Positions 36,128-47,910 of a DNA stretch of 64,000 nucleotides are shown in pieces. Each line of letters begins with the position of its first letter. The first letter of the stretch is position 1. Source of the DNA: Torreya grandis (lineage: Eukaryota > Streptophyta > Pinopsida > Cupressales > Taxaceae); contig JARHVA010000006.1 of assembly GCA_037957365.1 (NCBI GenBank), positions 11,428,001 through 11,492,000 of the forward strand. Direction: 5' to 3'. The position numbers and the translations under genes are program-made. The notes below the pieces were generated by a model, which was not told the origin of the DNA, made no database searches, and worked only from the letters and a program-made list of their open reading frames with translations.

Positions 36128-39100
36128 CTAATCTTTCAATACTCTTGGCATGCAAAACTTTGACATGCTCTCCTTTAATTGAACATTGAAGTCTTCAAAG
36201 ACCCTAATGGTGAGCTTGATTTCTTCAATGGTGCTATCTATATTTGTTGAGGTGGCATTGAACATAAGTGCATCTATATTTTCTAATTCCTTTTGGAAGG
36301 CCTTAAGGTTTGCTTTAGCTTTTACAACTCCTCTGTCCAAGATTTATCCTTGTTTTACAAGACATGGAAGAGTAATTCTAGGATTTGTTCCTGGTATTTG
36401 ATTTGAGTGATTGAGGTATTGATTTTTCCCATTATTTGGCTACACTATGATATGCTCATAGTGTATACCTATACCATCAGCTCCTCCTTCTACCCCTTTG
36501 CCTTTTTGAGGTATGCATCTATGATTGATGGCTAGTTAGAGAAGCTATAGAAGATAGCATTGACAGTATTTTTACCCTCTTGAAGTTAAATGAATAGGTC
36601 TTCCACCTCTTCAATATTTATAGCTATCTCTTACTTTATTATGGAACATGGATCCTCTTCTTTTTCTTGCACTGGCTCTGCCTTCAACCTTGGGAGCATT
36701 TGCTCCACTAGTGTGCACACCTTGTCAACCTCAAATAAGTTCAAAGTGTTAATATCATCTAAGAGGGATGGCTTAGATTCCTCTATGCACTCAAGCAATT
36801 TTTGTAATTTGAACTTTATGGCCTTTACTTTCTCTTCTGCTTCTAGTGTGATCTTCTTCCATCTTGAATCTTTAACATTGTTAGTGATGTTCTTTTTTGC
36901 TATTTCAGAGGCCATTCGAATGAATGCATTAGCAAACCTAATTGGGTTCATTGCATGGGGGTTTATAATAAGGGAATCTTAACCTTGTTCTAGTTCCTTT
37001 ATGCATAGTATGGCCTTCTATGATACCTCAAAATGAGGCTCATCCATATAATTATCAAAAGTAAATGATAACTATTGGTGCATCCTTGTCATGGTAGCTC
37101 CGGAGGGCATGTACTCAAACATATAGTAATCTTAATCAGTCTACCCCTATTGTGCCTTTTCCCTTAGGCTTGGATCAGTGACTTCTTCCTTAATGATGGC
37201 CAACTTCATCTATTCTCCTTCCTTTTCATCTATGCTAGTGCTTTCTTTAGTGTTTCTCTCTGAGGTTCCTTCCTCTTGTTCTAATAGGGGTTCTTTCTCA
37301 GACTTGTCCCCTTGGTCTATTTTTTCTTCTACCTCAATGCCAGCTTTGCCCTCCTTTTTTTGATAGGTTTTTTTAGCACTCTTTGTTTACTCTTTTAAGG
37401 CACTAGTATCACCTTCCTTATCTCTAGGCACCCCTTCACTACTTGGGTATGTCTATGGTGTAGCTTATTTTGTTGTGCTGCTGGGGGTACTAGGCACCTT
37501 TGTTGTTTTTTCTTCCATTAGTTTCACGCTTGCTACAACCTTCTTCTCTTCCTTTTCTTTTTTGGCCCTTTCCTCCTGGGCCTTCTTTTTCTCTACCTTC
37601 TTTATTATTTGCTAAGGTCTTTTATTCCTCAGCCCTTATTTCCTTGGCCTCAACTTGGTCAATCTCTTCCTGGGTCATGTTGTATACCTTCATGGCCACT
37701 CTTTTTTCTCTAGTGCTAATGCCATCTCTATTTCTTCCTCATTGAGGCCTATTTTATTCCATCAACTTCTTTTTTCCTCCTTAGTTAGTGGAGGTTATGT
37801 GGAGGGATATTTTTATGGGGCACTAGGTGGCTTTTCTATCTCTCTAAGCATGGTAGTAGTGCCACCTTAGAGGGCCTCTTAAAATTTTTTGGTGCTGGGC
37901 TATTCTTCAATTGCTTCTTTTTAGATGATGTAAACTTTCATCCCTCCTTTCTCATCCATCTCTTCACATGAATTTTAGACTTCCAATTCCTCATGCACCT
38001 CTTGCCCCTCTATCTCCACCAAGGTTATTATGGGCATTACAACTGCCCCCTTGGACTTCTTTTTCTTCTCCCTTTTCTTGGGCAAATCAATCCTTGGTGT
38101 GAAGGCCACATGCTTCTTTTGGTGTAGAGGGAGTTACCTCATCATCAGAGGTAATCTTCAATCTGATTCATTTATGCATCTCCTCAAGTATGTCCCCCTT
38201 TTTCTTTTAGGTAGACTTCTTATACACTACCGACACTAGCTTCTCTTCATCACTGATTTAGAGGGGGAGGTCATCATCCTTCTCAGTGCTCGCACCCTTC
38301 TTTTTCAGCTTCATCTCATAGTATAACATCTAGATGTGCCTAAGTATGATTTCCTTTTAGAGGGGATATATGTCGATACAATCCAAGTCATCTTCCTCAT
38401 CCTTGGTCACTTTCCCTCCTAGGCACACATATTGGTGCCACAACCTACTTCGTTCTAAATCCATGACTTTCATCAGGATGTCTAGCTACTATGCATTAGG
38501 AATTCTTCTAAGTGCATCCCTAAAGTATTTGTCTAAAAATGTGTAGGGGAGCTTTAGTCAACCAAATTGGTTTCCATTTGTGAGTTTTAGGTGCACTACA
38601 CAAAAGTGCTTCATCACAGTGAAGATTGTCCTTCCAAATATATTTTGAGGGAACTCCTCTAGAATGCACCATTCTTCCCCAAATGCTTTGATATACTAGG
38701 TGCACCATCCCATCACTCAAGTCTTGTACTTCTCAAAATTTTGGGGGGACGTGAAGTTCTGGCACTTCAACACTGAGGAGTCCTTATGCTCTAGGAAGAC
38801 CTAAAGGTTGTCCTTATCACCACCAGGCATGTCGATCTCCTCTATCATAATTAGAATTAACATAAACCCCCACTGGAAGGTCTCTCATTTTGTATGACAC
38901 TCTAGCATGTTCTTCACCATTTTCTCTATAATAAACTTTGCTATATTAAATTTTACCCCCTGTGCCATGTGGTGGGCGATGCACATGTAGGCCTTGGTGA
39001 TGTTTGTCCACTAATAACCAGGGTAAAGTTTTGAACTCATGAGACATGCATCTACCCTCATTTTGGGGTCTTTGATGTCTTTGATTGGGAATGCAAAAAC

Positions 39101-39611
39101 TCCCTTATAGTACCCTAAGAGTATCTTAACCCTTTCAACTTTAGCATCATCCACCATCATCCGGTGGATGTTTACACCAAAGTTTGGGAGCCCAATGATT
39201 CTACCAATGAGGTTGGATGATAGCTGCATGTGCCTCCCTACAAGGTAGAAGTTGTCCCCATGAACATGTGAGAGGAGGAACTGCATGAGTTACTCTAGCT
39301 TCCTAAAACATGACAACTCATAGAATCGAGTTATGATAATGGTTATAAGTTTGTCTCAAATAGAGACATCAAATAACGATGTGCCTGCTTCAGTCTTGGC
39401 CCCTGTATCAATCACCCAATCTTGTGCTTTGATTGACGTACAATGGTTGTATTATTTGTGATGATAGGTGTGTGTGAAAGATGCCCCTATCTCTCTTACC
39501 AATACCACCTTAAGAAACTAGATCTCCTAGTAAGACATTTTTACAAGCACCTCCAGATCAACCTTAGTGATGCTAACTTCCTCTACCAGCTGCACTTTCT
39601 TATTTTCTATG
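36128..39611 (-). pseudogene. U3-encoded long reading frame of element B2
   Basis: Second copy of the B-family LTR frame, minus strand, ending at TAG 36128-36130. Recognisable parts, from N to C, are VQLVEEVSITKVDLEV next to the A1 insertion and DWVIDTGAKTEAGTSLFDVS near 39380. Then come LLSHVHGDNFYLVGRHMQLS and LIGRIIGLPNFGV (39150-39280), IAHHMAQGVKFN near 38950, a Lys/Glu-rich segment, and the coiled coil at 36631-36951 (RFANAFIRMASEIAKKN, then KAIKFKLQKLLECIEESKP). The end is EIKLTIRVFEDFNVQLKESM. A1 split the gene; its first codons lie near 56566-56660 and the matching start codon there reads ATA. Function unknown. Confidence 0.6.
39607..39611. repeat. Target-site duplication of A1, left
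   Basis: CTATG directly before the LTR start TGTTGGGTG; the identical CTATG follows the right LTR at 56561-56565. This proves that A1 is one intact insertion. Confidence 0.95.
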
Positions 39612-39981
39612 TGTTGGGTGAATATTTTGTCCTCAACTAACTGATGACAAAATGGGTATATCAACCACAACACAAGGAGAATTACGCCACAAAAATTGTC
39701 GATTTACCACATCTGGACAAGGTAAATCTCTCCTCTCATCAAGGGGAGGTTCCCTATGAATATTTATATGCTATATGTACATATATCAGTAAGCAAAAAA
39801 TAATACTTGGGGTAGTATAACAGCATCCACCTCTCTTTTTCAGAGATGATGTCTAAGGAACAAGAGAGAGAAATCTTGGTCGTTGGCTGAGAACATTCCT
39901 CTTCTTTCAGGAATGGTATCCAACATAGAGCAGAAAATCCCCTAAAGTAGGTAACAAAGTCTACCAGAAAATCTACGTAAA

Positions 39982-40312
39982 CACAAAGTCTTCCGTTGTC
40001 TCCTTCACTAATTCAAAATATGAGTAACTGTAGAGTGAAATGAAGCACAAAGTCTTCACCTAAAACTACAAAAGATAAAAGGATCACCAAGATAAAATTA
40101 GCTCAAAGTCTTTCTTCTATCTTTTAGAAACGTCCTCAGATAATGTCAACACACACACTTTGCTTATTAAATCAAACAGATAAGAGATTATCAGGAAAGA
40201 GGACATAAGAACCATTTCCTAAATAACACAAATTACTTCAACACAAAGTCTGAAGTAAACTTGTTTCTCATTCATTCGATAAAATATGATTTACAAGTTG
40301 AGCACAAAGTCT
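39982..40312 (-). repeat. Five spaced CACAAAGTCT motifs in R-U5 of the A1 3' LTR
   Basis: Copies at 39982-39991, 40046-40055, 40102-40111 (CTCAAAGTCT), 40242-40251 and 40303-40312, embedded in otherwise unrelated sequence. In the element's RNA they read AGACTTTGTG. They lie downstream of the TATA box, so they should be in the transcribed leader. The same series recurs in the other A1 LTR and in the A2 LTR. Confidence 0.75.
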
Positions 40313-40386
40313 CAAGAAGTGTCTCAATTTCAATAGAGTTTTTGCTCTCAATTATCAGAGATATCTTTTACAAAAGAGATCCCCCC

Positions 40387-40394
40387 TATATATA
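40387..40394 (-). promoter_or_regulatory. TATA box of A1 3' LTR
   Basis: TATATATA within CCCCTATATATAGGG. It is conserved in the other A1 LTR at 51713-51720, and a TATA-like TTATATATTG sits at the matching place in A2 (59201-59210). It predicts a transcript start near 40355 on the minus strand. Confidence 0.65.
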
Positions 40395-40570
40395 GGGATA
40401 AACCTTCAAAATTTAAAAAAGATAAAAATATCTTAGTCAAAGATGAGTCATCTTTGACTTTGAGATATTTTTCTAGATTTTTTACGTGTAATTACATATT
40501 ACAAAATTGCATGCACTTTTACATGACAAAAGTGCATGAAAAGAGAGGAAGAAGAGAGAAGGAAAGTGGT

Positions 40571-43500
40571 TCAACTTTTACCGCCAGACTTCTTCAGATG
40601 AGCATCATACATGGTGATAGATGCCTGAATTCCTATACTATTTAGTGCAATGGTGTTTCCTAAGATGACTCTGGCCTTGATTGTAGCATCCTTCAATGCT
40701 ATGATTGCCTTGACATGACTAGTTAACCTGGATCTTAGATTATCCAGAGTTAATTGAGTATCTAAAATGTTATCCACAGAAGTCATTGAGAACACTTTCT
40801 CTTTGAAATCCCTCTAGACCATACCTTTGAATTCTCAAATCATCTCTTCAACTGAGAGAAATTGATTATCCTTGGAGGTGAGGTCGCAAGGCAGTTCTTC
40901 CAGTCTATTCAACAGGCCTGTGTCACTTTTTTCGCTAGCATCCTTGAAAGACTTGAGATCTTCAATCAGCTCCTTGAGTACCTAAATCTTGTATATCAGT
41001 GATTCCTTGATCTCAACATAGGAATCTCTACTGGAAATAATGCCAATGGATATCAAGATGCATTTCTTCAGATCCTTCATCTCCCTCTACTTGCTAAGAT
41101 ATTTATCTATACTATCAATATCTTGAGAGATAAGAGAGACAAGGTCCTCTATATTTGTCTTCACTTTCTTCATCTTGCCTATCTTCTCAGCAACCTCTGT
41201 AAGTAAGGAAATTCTCTGAGTGTGCATCTTTTCAATGTAATCCTCTAGCACTTTCCCTTTCATATAGGTTTTCTCTGCCTTCTAAATAACAGGGTCGTCT
41301 ATGAAAAAGGCTTCTGGGGTTGCTGCTTCAGGGGCAAGGGTGAATTTCCTGACTACTACAGTTAATTGCTCTACCTTGGCCTTATAGTAATCTTTCATCT
41401 CCTTTTCTCTGTCAAATTTCTAGACCATGATGTCCATTGCAGACTGTAGATTGCTCTTCGCACCTTCGTGAGTAACTTTTCCTAGCTCAACATGAGAAAT
41501 GAAATAGCTGCTCATGTCAAAACCCTCAAGGGTTACGTCCTACAAAGGTTTAGCTATCTCCAAAAATTTGTGCCCCTTTTTCTCAACCAATTTTGAAAGA
41601 ATCCTTGGTCTCTTAGGGGCCTTAGCTTTTATGGGCACTATCTTTCCAAAATCAAAGTCATCTGCAGAGATGGCTAGCTTATTTCTTTTGGGTGTGAAAG
41701 CTGACATCCAAGGAGGGAGAGAAGAATTACTTACTGTGGCAAGGGTTCCTACAATTGGTGTTATCAGGGTAACATCTGAATTACTAGTGGTAACAACAGG
41801 TGCGATGGGAGTAACTGGTGAAACCGTATCAGCCGCTGACTGATCAATGGTGGAGCTTTCTCCTATATTGAAAGAAGGAGATGCTAGATTAGGGATATAA
41901 CTTGAGGAGCAAAGAGTATCTCCAAAAGTGCCTTGAGGATCACCAAACATAACTCTGGAAGGAAAGGCAGTTCTAGAAAAAGGAACACTGATGGGAGATA
42001 GAGGTGAAAGAGATGCTATAGGAGATTGAGGTGGGGAAGGAGAAACACCTATAAGTGGCTGTACCTCTTCTTGGGAAGGTAGAGGCTCAGCTCTTTGCTG
42101 CTCTGAGGACCTATCTCTGTCTCCATTTGCTAAGCTGCCTGTTCTTGGGAGCTTTGTTCTCCAACTCCTTTAGGCGTTGATTTTGGCTCCTCAACAACCT
42201 TCGATTTCTTGAAAACAAAGATGATTCTAGGCTTGTGAGGCCTAAATGGAGAAGGAACATCACCTTTATTCTTGGTCCTATTTTCTACCTTCTTCCTTGT
42301 TTTTGCTTGGAATTCAGCCTCTAATCTTGTAATAAACTCCTTTAGCATGATTCCTTTAGCTTCTCGGCCTGGTATCTATTGTTGATAATGTTTTTATCAT
42401 CGACCAAGTTAGAGGGAATATCTAAAAGCCCCAGATATTGGATCTTCTCTAGAGTCAGCCTGCTATAGTCGATCCTCTTGATTTCTTCGACTATCCTTAG
42501 GTCTACCCAGATGTCTTCAATCATAGGCTCATGAAACTGAGTCTTCCTTTTGATCATATCTTTAACACCCTTGTAGTCAAAGTTGTCCCTTCTCTTGAAC
42601 TGTTTCATAGTAACTAGTTGCATTTTTGTCTTCATGACCTTTGCTTTGGCTGTAGTCAAAATTGAGTATCTACCAATTTCAATTAGGAACCTGAAACCTG
42701 GCTTTTTTAGTTCCATTTTCCTAGTGTGTATGATAATCATTTATCTACATAGCTCTATTAGGACTAACTTGTCAGAAGGAAATCTGGGGAGCATATGGGG
42801 ATAGCCTTGGAAAAAGCCAACCCGTAGATAGCAAAAGGAGAAAAATTATAGAAACATGTAGCCAAAGTCATTGATGACCGTCCAGGCTTCATTAGATACT
42901 CTCTTTTATTTGAGCTGAGGGTCAAAAAGTCATAAAAATATCATGAAGAAGGCATCATTTACCCTCCTAAAATGACAGATTGATCCTTACAGTGTTAACT
43001 AAGGGTAATATGAGTATACTGGGGTGGTTTTCTTGTCTCCTTCAGTTGTCAAACCTAGAAAGGTTCGCATAGAGGCTGCAATGTACACCAAGTATGAAGT
43101 CATATAAAACTTTGAAGTAGTTGATACTTTGGTCAATTGCTCATGCAGAGCATTACTGAGCTACTCACCCCAGAAGATGACTTGCTTCCTTTGAAGGATT
43201 ATCTTGATAAAGGGATACATCCATTTGTGGAATTATGAGGAAGATGGTAGGCCTCAGACTCTACTAAGAAGGGTAATCAAGTCACCAACTTCTTCAATGA
43301 AATCACTCCTCAAAAAATTTTGTGGCCATCTAGATAAATTGGTCCTGGGAGTCTTTAGCCACCTATTATTCATTACCTTCTTCACCCTCTCGGGATCCTT
43401 GTCATACTCTCTCTGTGCTTCTACGAAATCAATTCTCAGTACTTTAATAGTAAGAGGGCACATGAATACTTTGTCAATAAATTTGAGGTCCAGCCAAATT

Positions 43501-43883
43501 ATCACATTGTTGCTAGCATCTAACACTGATCTGGTCTCTCTATTGTAGAATTGGGTGCACTAGAGGATGAACTCCGTATGATGTGCCGCTATTAGGAAAG
43601 AGGTGACTAGATGAATGTTGCTTTTGATTATCCTTTTCATCTCAGAGCTTAGATTTATCGTCTTGGTCCTGGTTATGAACTCGGCCATATCCACATGGCC
43701 GATCTCTGTTTCTCTAATGTCATCAACATTAGAAGTGATCGAGGTGATCAAAAAAATGCCCTGGTATTGGTACTTCATGGCTTTTGACTTTTTTAGAGAA
43801 GTTTCAGACATTGGAACTAGTCTTGATTGAGCAGGTACCGATGAGTGAAAATCTTCAGGAGGACTGCAATCATTATCATGCAA
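40571..43883 (-). pseudogene. U3-encoded long reading frame in A1 3' LTR
   Basis: Decayed copy of the frame described at 51905-55207. Three phases are used. From 43883 to 43254 come SSEMKRIIKSNIHLVTSF and KFIDKVFMCPLTIKVLRIDF. From 42740 come FRFLIEIGRYSILTTAKA and then IVEEIKRIDYSRLTLEKIQY. From 41950 come a Pro/Ser-rich linker and PKRPRILSKLVEKKGHKFLE. The coiled-coil part (41500-40800) is broken by stops. The last segment, 40795-40571, ends in LKKSGGKS at TGA. Confidence 0.6.
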
Positions 43884-43929
43884 TTAGGGAATAGTGGGTA
43901 AATTGGAGAATTGCACGTTGGGTGATCAT

Positions 43930-44970
43930 GACCAAAGAAGGGCACTTGACAGGGTCAGGTCAGAAAATGGGAGGAAAAATGAGAGGAAAAAGGGGAGGAG
44001 GCAAAAAAAAAGATGAAAATTTCTCCAGTGTTAGAGAAATTTGGAGGAAAAATGCAAGAACGACAAAATTCGCCGCCCAAGCATGTGGAATGGCTTGTAT
44101 GCACGGGCAACAAATTTTGTCACCCTTGCATGCAAGGGGGAGAAAAAGAAAAAGGGCATAGGCAGTGAATTTTTCCACCTATGCATGTTAGGTAGGAAAG
44201 TGTAGGGGTGACAAATTTTGTTGCTCATGTACTTTTGACCTGTGTCGATAGAAAATTTTACCACCGATGCAGATAAGTGGAAGGGAACCTGTATCGGTGG
44301 TGAATTTCATCATCGACACAGGAGGTGGGGAATGGTAAGTTTTGGGTGGAAAGTTTGCTTCCCTTAACAAGCAAGACTATAAAAATCATGGGAGAGAAGG
44401 GAGGGTAGCAAAAATCCCTTCCCCAACATGAAGAGGATGCTTGGAAGGCCGACGGGGAAGGGGGAGAAATCGACAGGAGGAGAAGAGGAAGCGGGTTGAC
44501 GGCCCTAGGGAAGAAAGGAAAAAATGAAAACAAAAAAAAAACTAAAAGAAAACTTAAAAAAAGGAAAGAAAAAAGAAATAAATGCCAAATACAAGACCTA
44601 CCTAGAAAATCACACGCATCACGAGCTCAAATCTGCCAAAACACACTTTTACCCATTCACTATATCGTCCAGAGGCAGAAGGCAGGAGGAGGAGAGGAAG
44701 GAATGAAGTAAAATGGGGTGAAAAATAGATTAAATGGGGTGAAAACCAACCCCAACCACTCAGCGTGTGTGGCAATAAATGCTATGCATGAAAATTGAGG
44801 CAGTGTAAGGGCGGTAAAAATTACTGCTCTTAGACTAGAAAATAAAGAAAAATGTAGGGGCGGAAAAATTTGCCACTCCTACATGTCCAGATGCAGGGGT
44901 GGAAAAATTTTCTGCTCTTACATGTTGGAAGAAAAAATGCACTAATGGCAAAAAATGCAGCCCGTGCACG
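43930..44970 (-). repeat. Array of imperfect palindromes at the start of A1 U3 (3' LTR copy)
   Basis: Decayed copies of the modules described at 55390-56310, for example TCGGTGGTGAA / TTCATCATCGA at 44294-44316 and GGGGTGGAAAAATT near 44895. Between the two module clusters lies a purine-rich tract near 44510-44580. Confidence 0.6.
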
Positions 44971-45274
44971 AAAACAAAGGAAAAACACTAACTCTGAAAA
45001 AGCCAAATTTTGGTCCCTTGGTCGTAATGAGACCGTAACAACTTTCACATTTTGGGGAAAATGTAATGAAATGATGTTACGAATTTAAAACGGTGTCAGT
45101 TGAGCCAATACAATAATGAGAAAAACTCGTCTCAAAAATGAACTTAGAGAGACGAAGGGTGAAATAGACAAGTTTCATAGGGGGTTGTTCCAAAAATGAG
45201 CTGAGCTGATTTTGGAAACAACAGCTGGCTCTTGTTGGGGAACTTTTGTTAATCAAATCGATCAATGGGATTAG

Positions 45275-45321
45275 AAACTAGTCTCTAAGTGCCTTCATCC
45301 AAGCCATTGGGCTATGGAGTC
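45275..45321 (-). other. tRNA-Arg 5'-half-like sequence before the A1 3' LTR
   Basis: The minus strand from 45321 reads GACTCCATAGCCCAATGG and then GAAGGCACT. This looks like acceptor strand, T8, A9, D-stem GCCC and D-loop AATGG of a tRNA-Arg. GACTCCA is fully complementary to the acceptor strand implied by the element's own primer site. It ends about 50 bp from the 3' LTR. A2 has the same at 60535-60583. It is not a full tRNA: there is no T-arm. Confidence 0.5.
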
Positions 45322-45399
45322 AGGCTAAAAAAAAGAAAGAAAATAGTCAAAATGTAAAAACTATACATATATACAAGTGGATCCATCTAAGCTTCAAGA

Positions 45400-46800
45400 A
45401 TTGAACAACTTTAGATATTGTCTATTGTGGGGTAGTACAAATGGTGTTCCATCCTGATACTCCAACAAGAAGCTACTCTCACCATAGAGTTGTCAAATGG
45501 TGAATGGACCTCTTCATAAGGAGTCAAATTTGTCATGCATTCCCTTCGGTTCTCGCCTCTTGTCCCACAACAAGACTTGATCTCCGACTTGAAAATCATG
45601 AACTTTAGCCTTTTTATCAAAAAGTTTCTTCACCTGATTCTGATGCGCCATAATCCAATCCACCACCATGGTTCACTGCTCATTCAGTTCGATTAGACAC
45701 ATGATTCTTTTGTCGATCAAACTTTTGAAGGTTGAATCTTCGATTGCTTTGGCTAACCTGAGTGCTGGTAGTTTTAGAGTGATAGGGATCTCCACATTTA
45801 AGCCATATAAAATTTGGAAATGTGACATACTTATGGCCCTCTTAGGTGTAATTCAATCCACCCATAAAGCATCAAATAGTGCTTTGTGCCAAGTTCTCTG
45901 ATTATCATCTACCAATTTCCTGATAATAGTGACCAGGTTCTTATTGCTCGATTCTGCTTGGCCATTTCTCTGAGGGAAATAATCTGAAGTGTGGGATGGG
46001 GTAATCCCATAATAAAAAAAAAATTGTGTAATTTCATGTGAAAAAAATAGGCCACATTATCTGTTACAATTTTGAGTGGGACCCCAAACTGAGAAATGAT
46101 ATTTTTTAAAATAAAACTGGACACTACTTCAGACGTAACATGCTTGGTTGGGATGGCCTCCACCCATTTGGTAAAGTAATTAGTTGTCATGAGGACATAA
46201 TCATATCTGACACTTGAAGATGGGTTGACTATGCCAATGAAGTCAATACCCCACTATTGGAAAGGTTCTTCGATTATTACTGGCTTGATAGGCAATGCAG
46301 CTAGTTTAGGCTTTCCAACGAACTGTTGACACAATTTGCATCTATGCACCGATTTGTAAGCATCTTGAAACAATGTAGGCCAATAGTACCTTGCTCACAA
46401 AATATTGTGCACTATCACTAGTGTAAAAAAATGTCCTCTATAGGCCAAATTATGGAAAGACTCCAAGAGTTTATCTTGTTGTACCTTATCGACACAACAA
46501 AGAAATGCTCCATCTAGGTTCCTTTTATACAGACCATTATCCCATAGAACATAGCTAATAGCCTTTAGCTTAACATTCCATTTTTCCTTATAGGAGAGAT
46601 GAGCCAGACACTCACTATAAGTCAAAAAATGGGCAATATCAGAATACCACTCATCAGTAGTGGTAACAAAGAGGACCGTAGGCATGCCTTCGATCTCTAT
46701 TTCTTCATTTTCTATTTCATCAGGAATGTTGTTAGCAATTAACTGACAAAGACCCTTTCCCCACATGAGTTTGGTAGGTTTGATGTCTAGATCAAACTCC
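45400..46800 (-). pseudogene. A1 integrase
   Basis: The HHCC zinc domain lies at about 46300-46460 (His residues in SFHNLAYRGH, then CKLCQQFVGKP). The catalytic core starts with WGIDFIG near 46245 and NYFTKWVEAIPTKH. The second Asp (TDNVAYF) lies near 46060. A ten- or eleven-A homopolymer at 46013-46023 shifts the frame, and the Glu motif (NGQAESSN) is read in the next frame near 45960. The C-terminal part, with a Tat-like end (VWDKR-type segment in another frame), runs to about 45411. The catalytic triad residues are present, but the frame break and stops inactivate it. Confidence 0.85.
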
Positions 46801-47215
46801 TAAATCTTGGTGATCCAATTACCCCTCTTTGTACCAAACTCTTATTGAGTCAAAATGGACTTCACTATTGTATCAGGCACCAGAACCTCAGTGTGCGAGT
46901 TCAAGATATAAAACCTGAAATGCTTGACTTCTTTGACTACCACATATACATGCTTCTCCATGTTGGAATATTTTAGCTCATGAGCCTTGAGTGGACAACT
47001 CATGAAGGAAATAGGGAATTCTACGCCTTCTTGGTTACGTTGAACTAAAATAGTTGAGAGTGTATATTCCAAAGCATAATTGTATATTATGAAGCTTTTG
47101 GTGTAGTTTGGACAAACCAGGATCGGTGCATGAGCGATTGCTTCTTTTGTGTCTTTGAATGCTGATTTACCCTCTGCAGTCCACCTGAAGGTAGCATTAT
47201 CTTTCATCATATTGA
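46801..47215 (-). pseudogene. A1 RNase H (gypsy type)
   Basis: Frame 47210-46842: FRWTAEGKSAFKDTKEAI, then LVCPNYTKSFIIYNYALEYT, then SCPLKAHELKYSNMEKHVY and KHFRFYILNSHTEVL. The usual first catalytic Asp position (ASD-type) reads NYA. It continues in frame from the RT and ends in front of the integrase. No second RNase H follows it here; that domain is upstream of the RT in this element. Confidence 0.8.
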
Positions 47216-47910
47216 CGATGTGGTGAGTCTTCTCAGTGAACTCAGGGATGAACCTTTAAAGAAAATTCACCTTTTCAAAGAAAGAGTGAACCGTAGTTTT
47301 ACTGGTAGGTAGAGTAAGTTCTTGGATGGATTTGACTCTTTTTGAGTCAATTTTAATACCTTCTCGGGACAATGTGTCTGAGAAGTTTCCCTTTAGTCAC
47401 CCTAAAGACATTTTTTTAGGATTTAGAGAAATACCGTTCTGACGACAGCATTCCAGTATTCTTTGTAAATGGTGGACATGGTCAGAACGGTGCTTTGAAA
47501 ATACCATCAAATCATCCATGTATACTACAATGAACTTACCTATTTCATCTTTGAAAGTGAGGTCCATTGCTCTTTGAAATGTGGCACCTGCGTTTATCAG
47601 ACTGAAAGGCATTCTTTGATAGGCGAAGGTACCCCAAGGTGTGGTAAAAGCAGTCTTATGCTAATTTGCTTTTTTGACTTCAACCTGATTGTATCCCAAA
47701 AAACCGTCCAACATTGATAACATCTTTGAACCTATTACCATTTTTAGAACTTGATCCATGATAGGGAGAGGATAGTTATCTTTTAGAGATAGCTGATTCA
47801 AGTTTTTGAAATCCACACAGATTTGAATTTCACTATTTTTCTTTCTGATAGGCACTATGTTGGCAATCCATGTGGAGTGATGGATTGGGAAAATTATCTA
47901 GGCATCAAGC
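47216..47910 (-). pseudogene. A1 reverse transcriptase
   Basis: In the same frame as gag and protease. From about 47905: IIFPIHHSTWIANIVPIRKK, VDFKNLNQLSLKDNYPLP, MLDGFLGYNQVEV, TPWGTFAYQRMPF, INAGATFQRAMD. The catalytic YMDD lies at 47511-47522, followed by LMVFSKHRSDHVHHLQRILE and ISLNPKKMSLG. All core motifs are intact; two or three stops separate the segments. It synthesises cDNA from the tRNA primer. Confidence 0.9.

Larger units (their letters stand above)
34935..39611 (-). repeat. Element B2 3' LTR, left segment
   Basis: Homologous to B1 21278-25870. It starts at about TGATTACAAC (34935), directly abutting B1 integrase sequence, so B2 inserted into B1. It contains R-U5 (34935 to about 35780) and most of U3 with its reading frame. 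A1 interrupts it after the CTATG at 39607-39611; it resumes at 56566. Confidence 0.7.
39612..45223 (-). repeat. A1 3' LTR (left), 5.6 kb
   Basis: Paired with 50937-56560. In element sense: U3 45223 to about 40360, with palindromic modules (44050-44965) and a long reading frame (43883-40571); TATA at 40387-40394; R-U5 about 40355-39612 with five CACAAAGTCT-type motifs. LTRs of this length are known in Ogre-like elements; the U3 contents are unusual. Confidence 0.93.

Noticed and set aside
39982..40312. CRISPR-like array
   Set aside because: The 10-base repeats are too short and irregularly spaced, and this is a plant retrotransposon LTR.
43922..44161. Lys/Arg/Gly-rich plus-strand small proteins (also 55257-55708)
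   Set aside because: They arise from the purine-rich and palindromic tracts of U3, lie antisense to the element, and differ between the two LTRs.
45275..45321. A functional tRNA-Arg gene
   Set aside because: Only the 5' half is recognisable; no T-arm with GTTCGA follows and the D-loop has extra bases.
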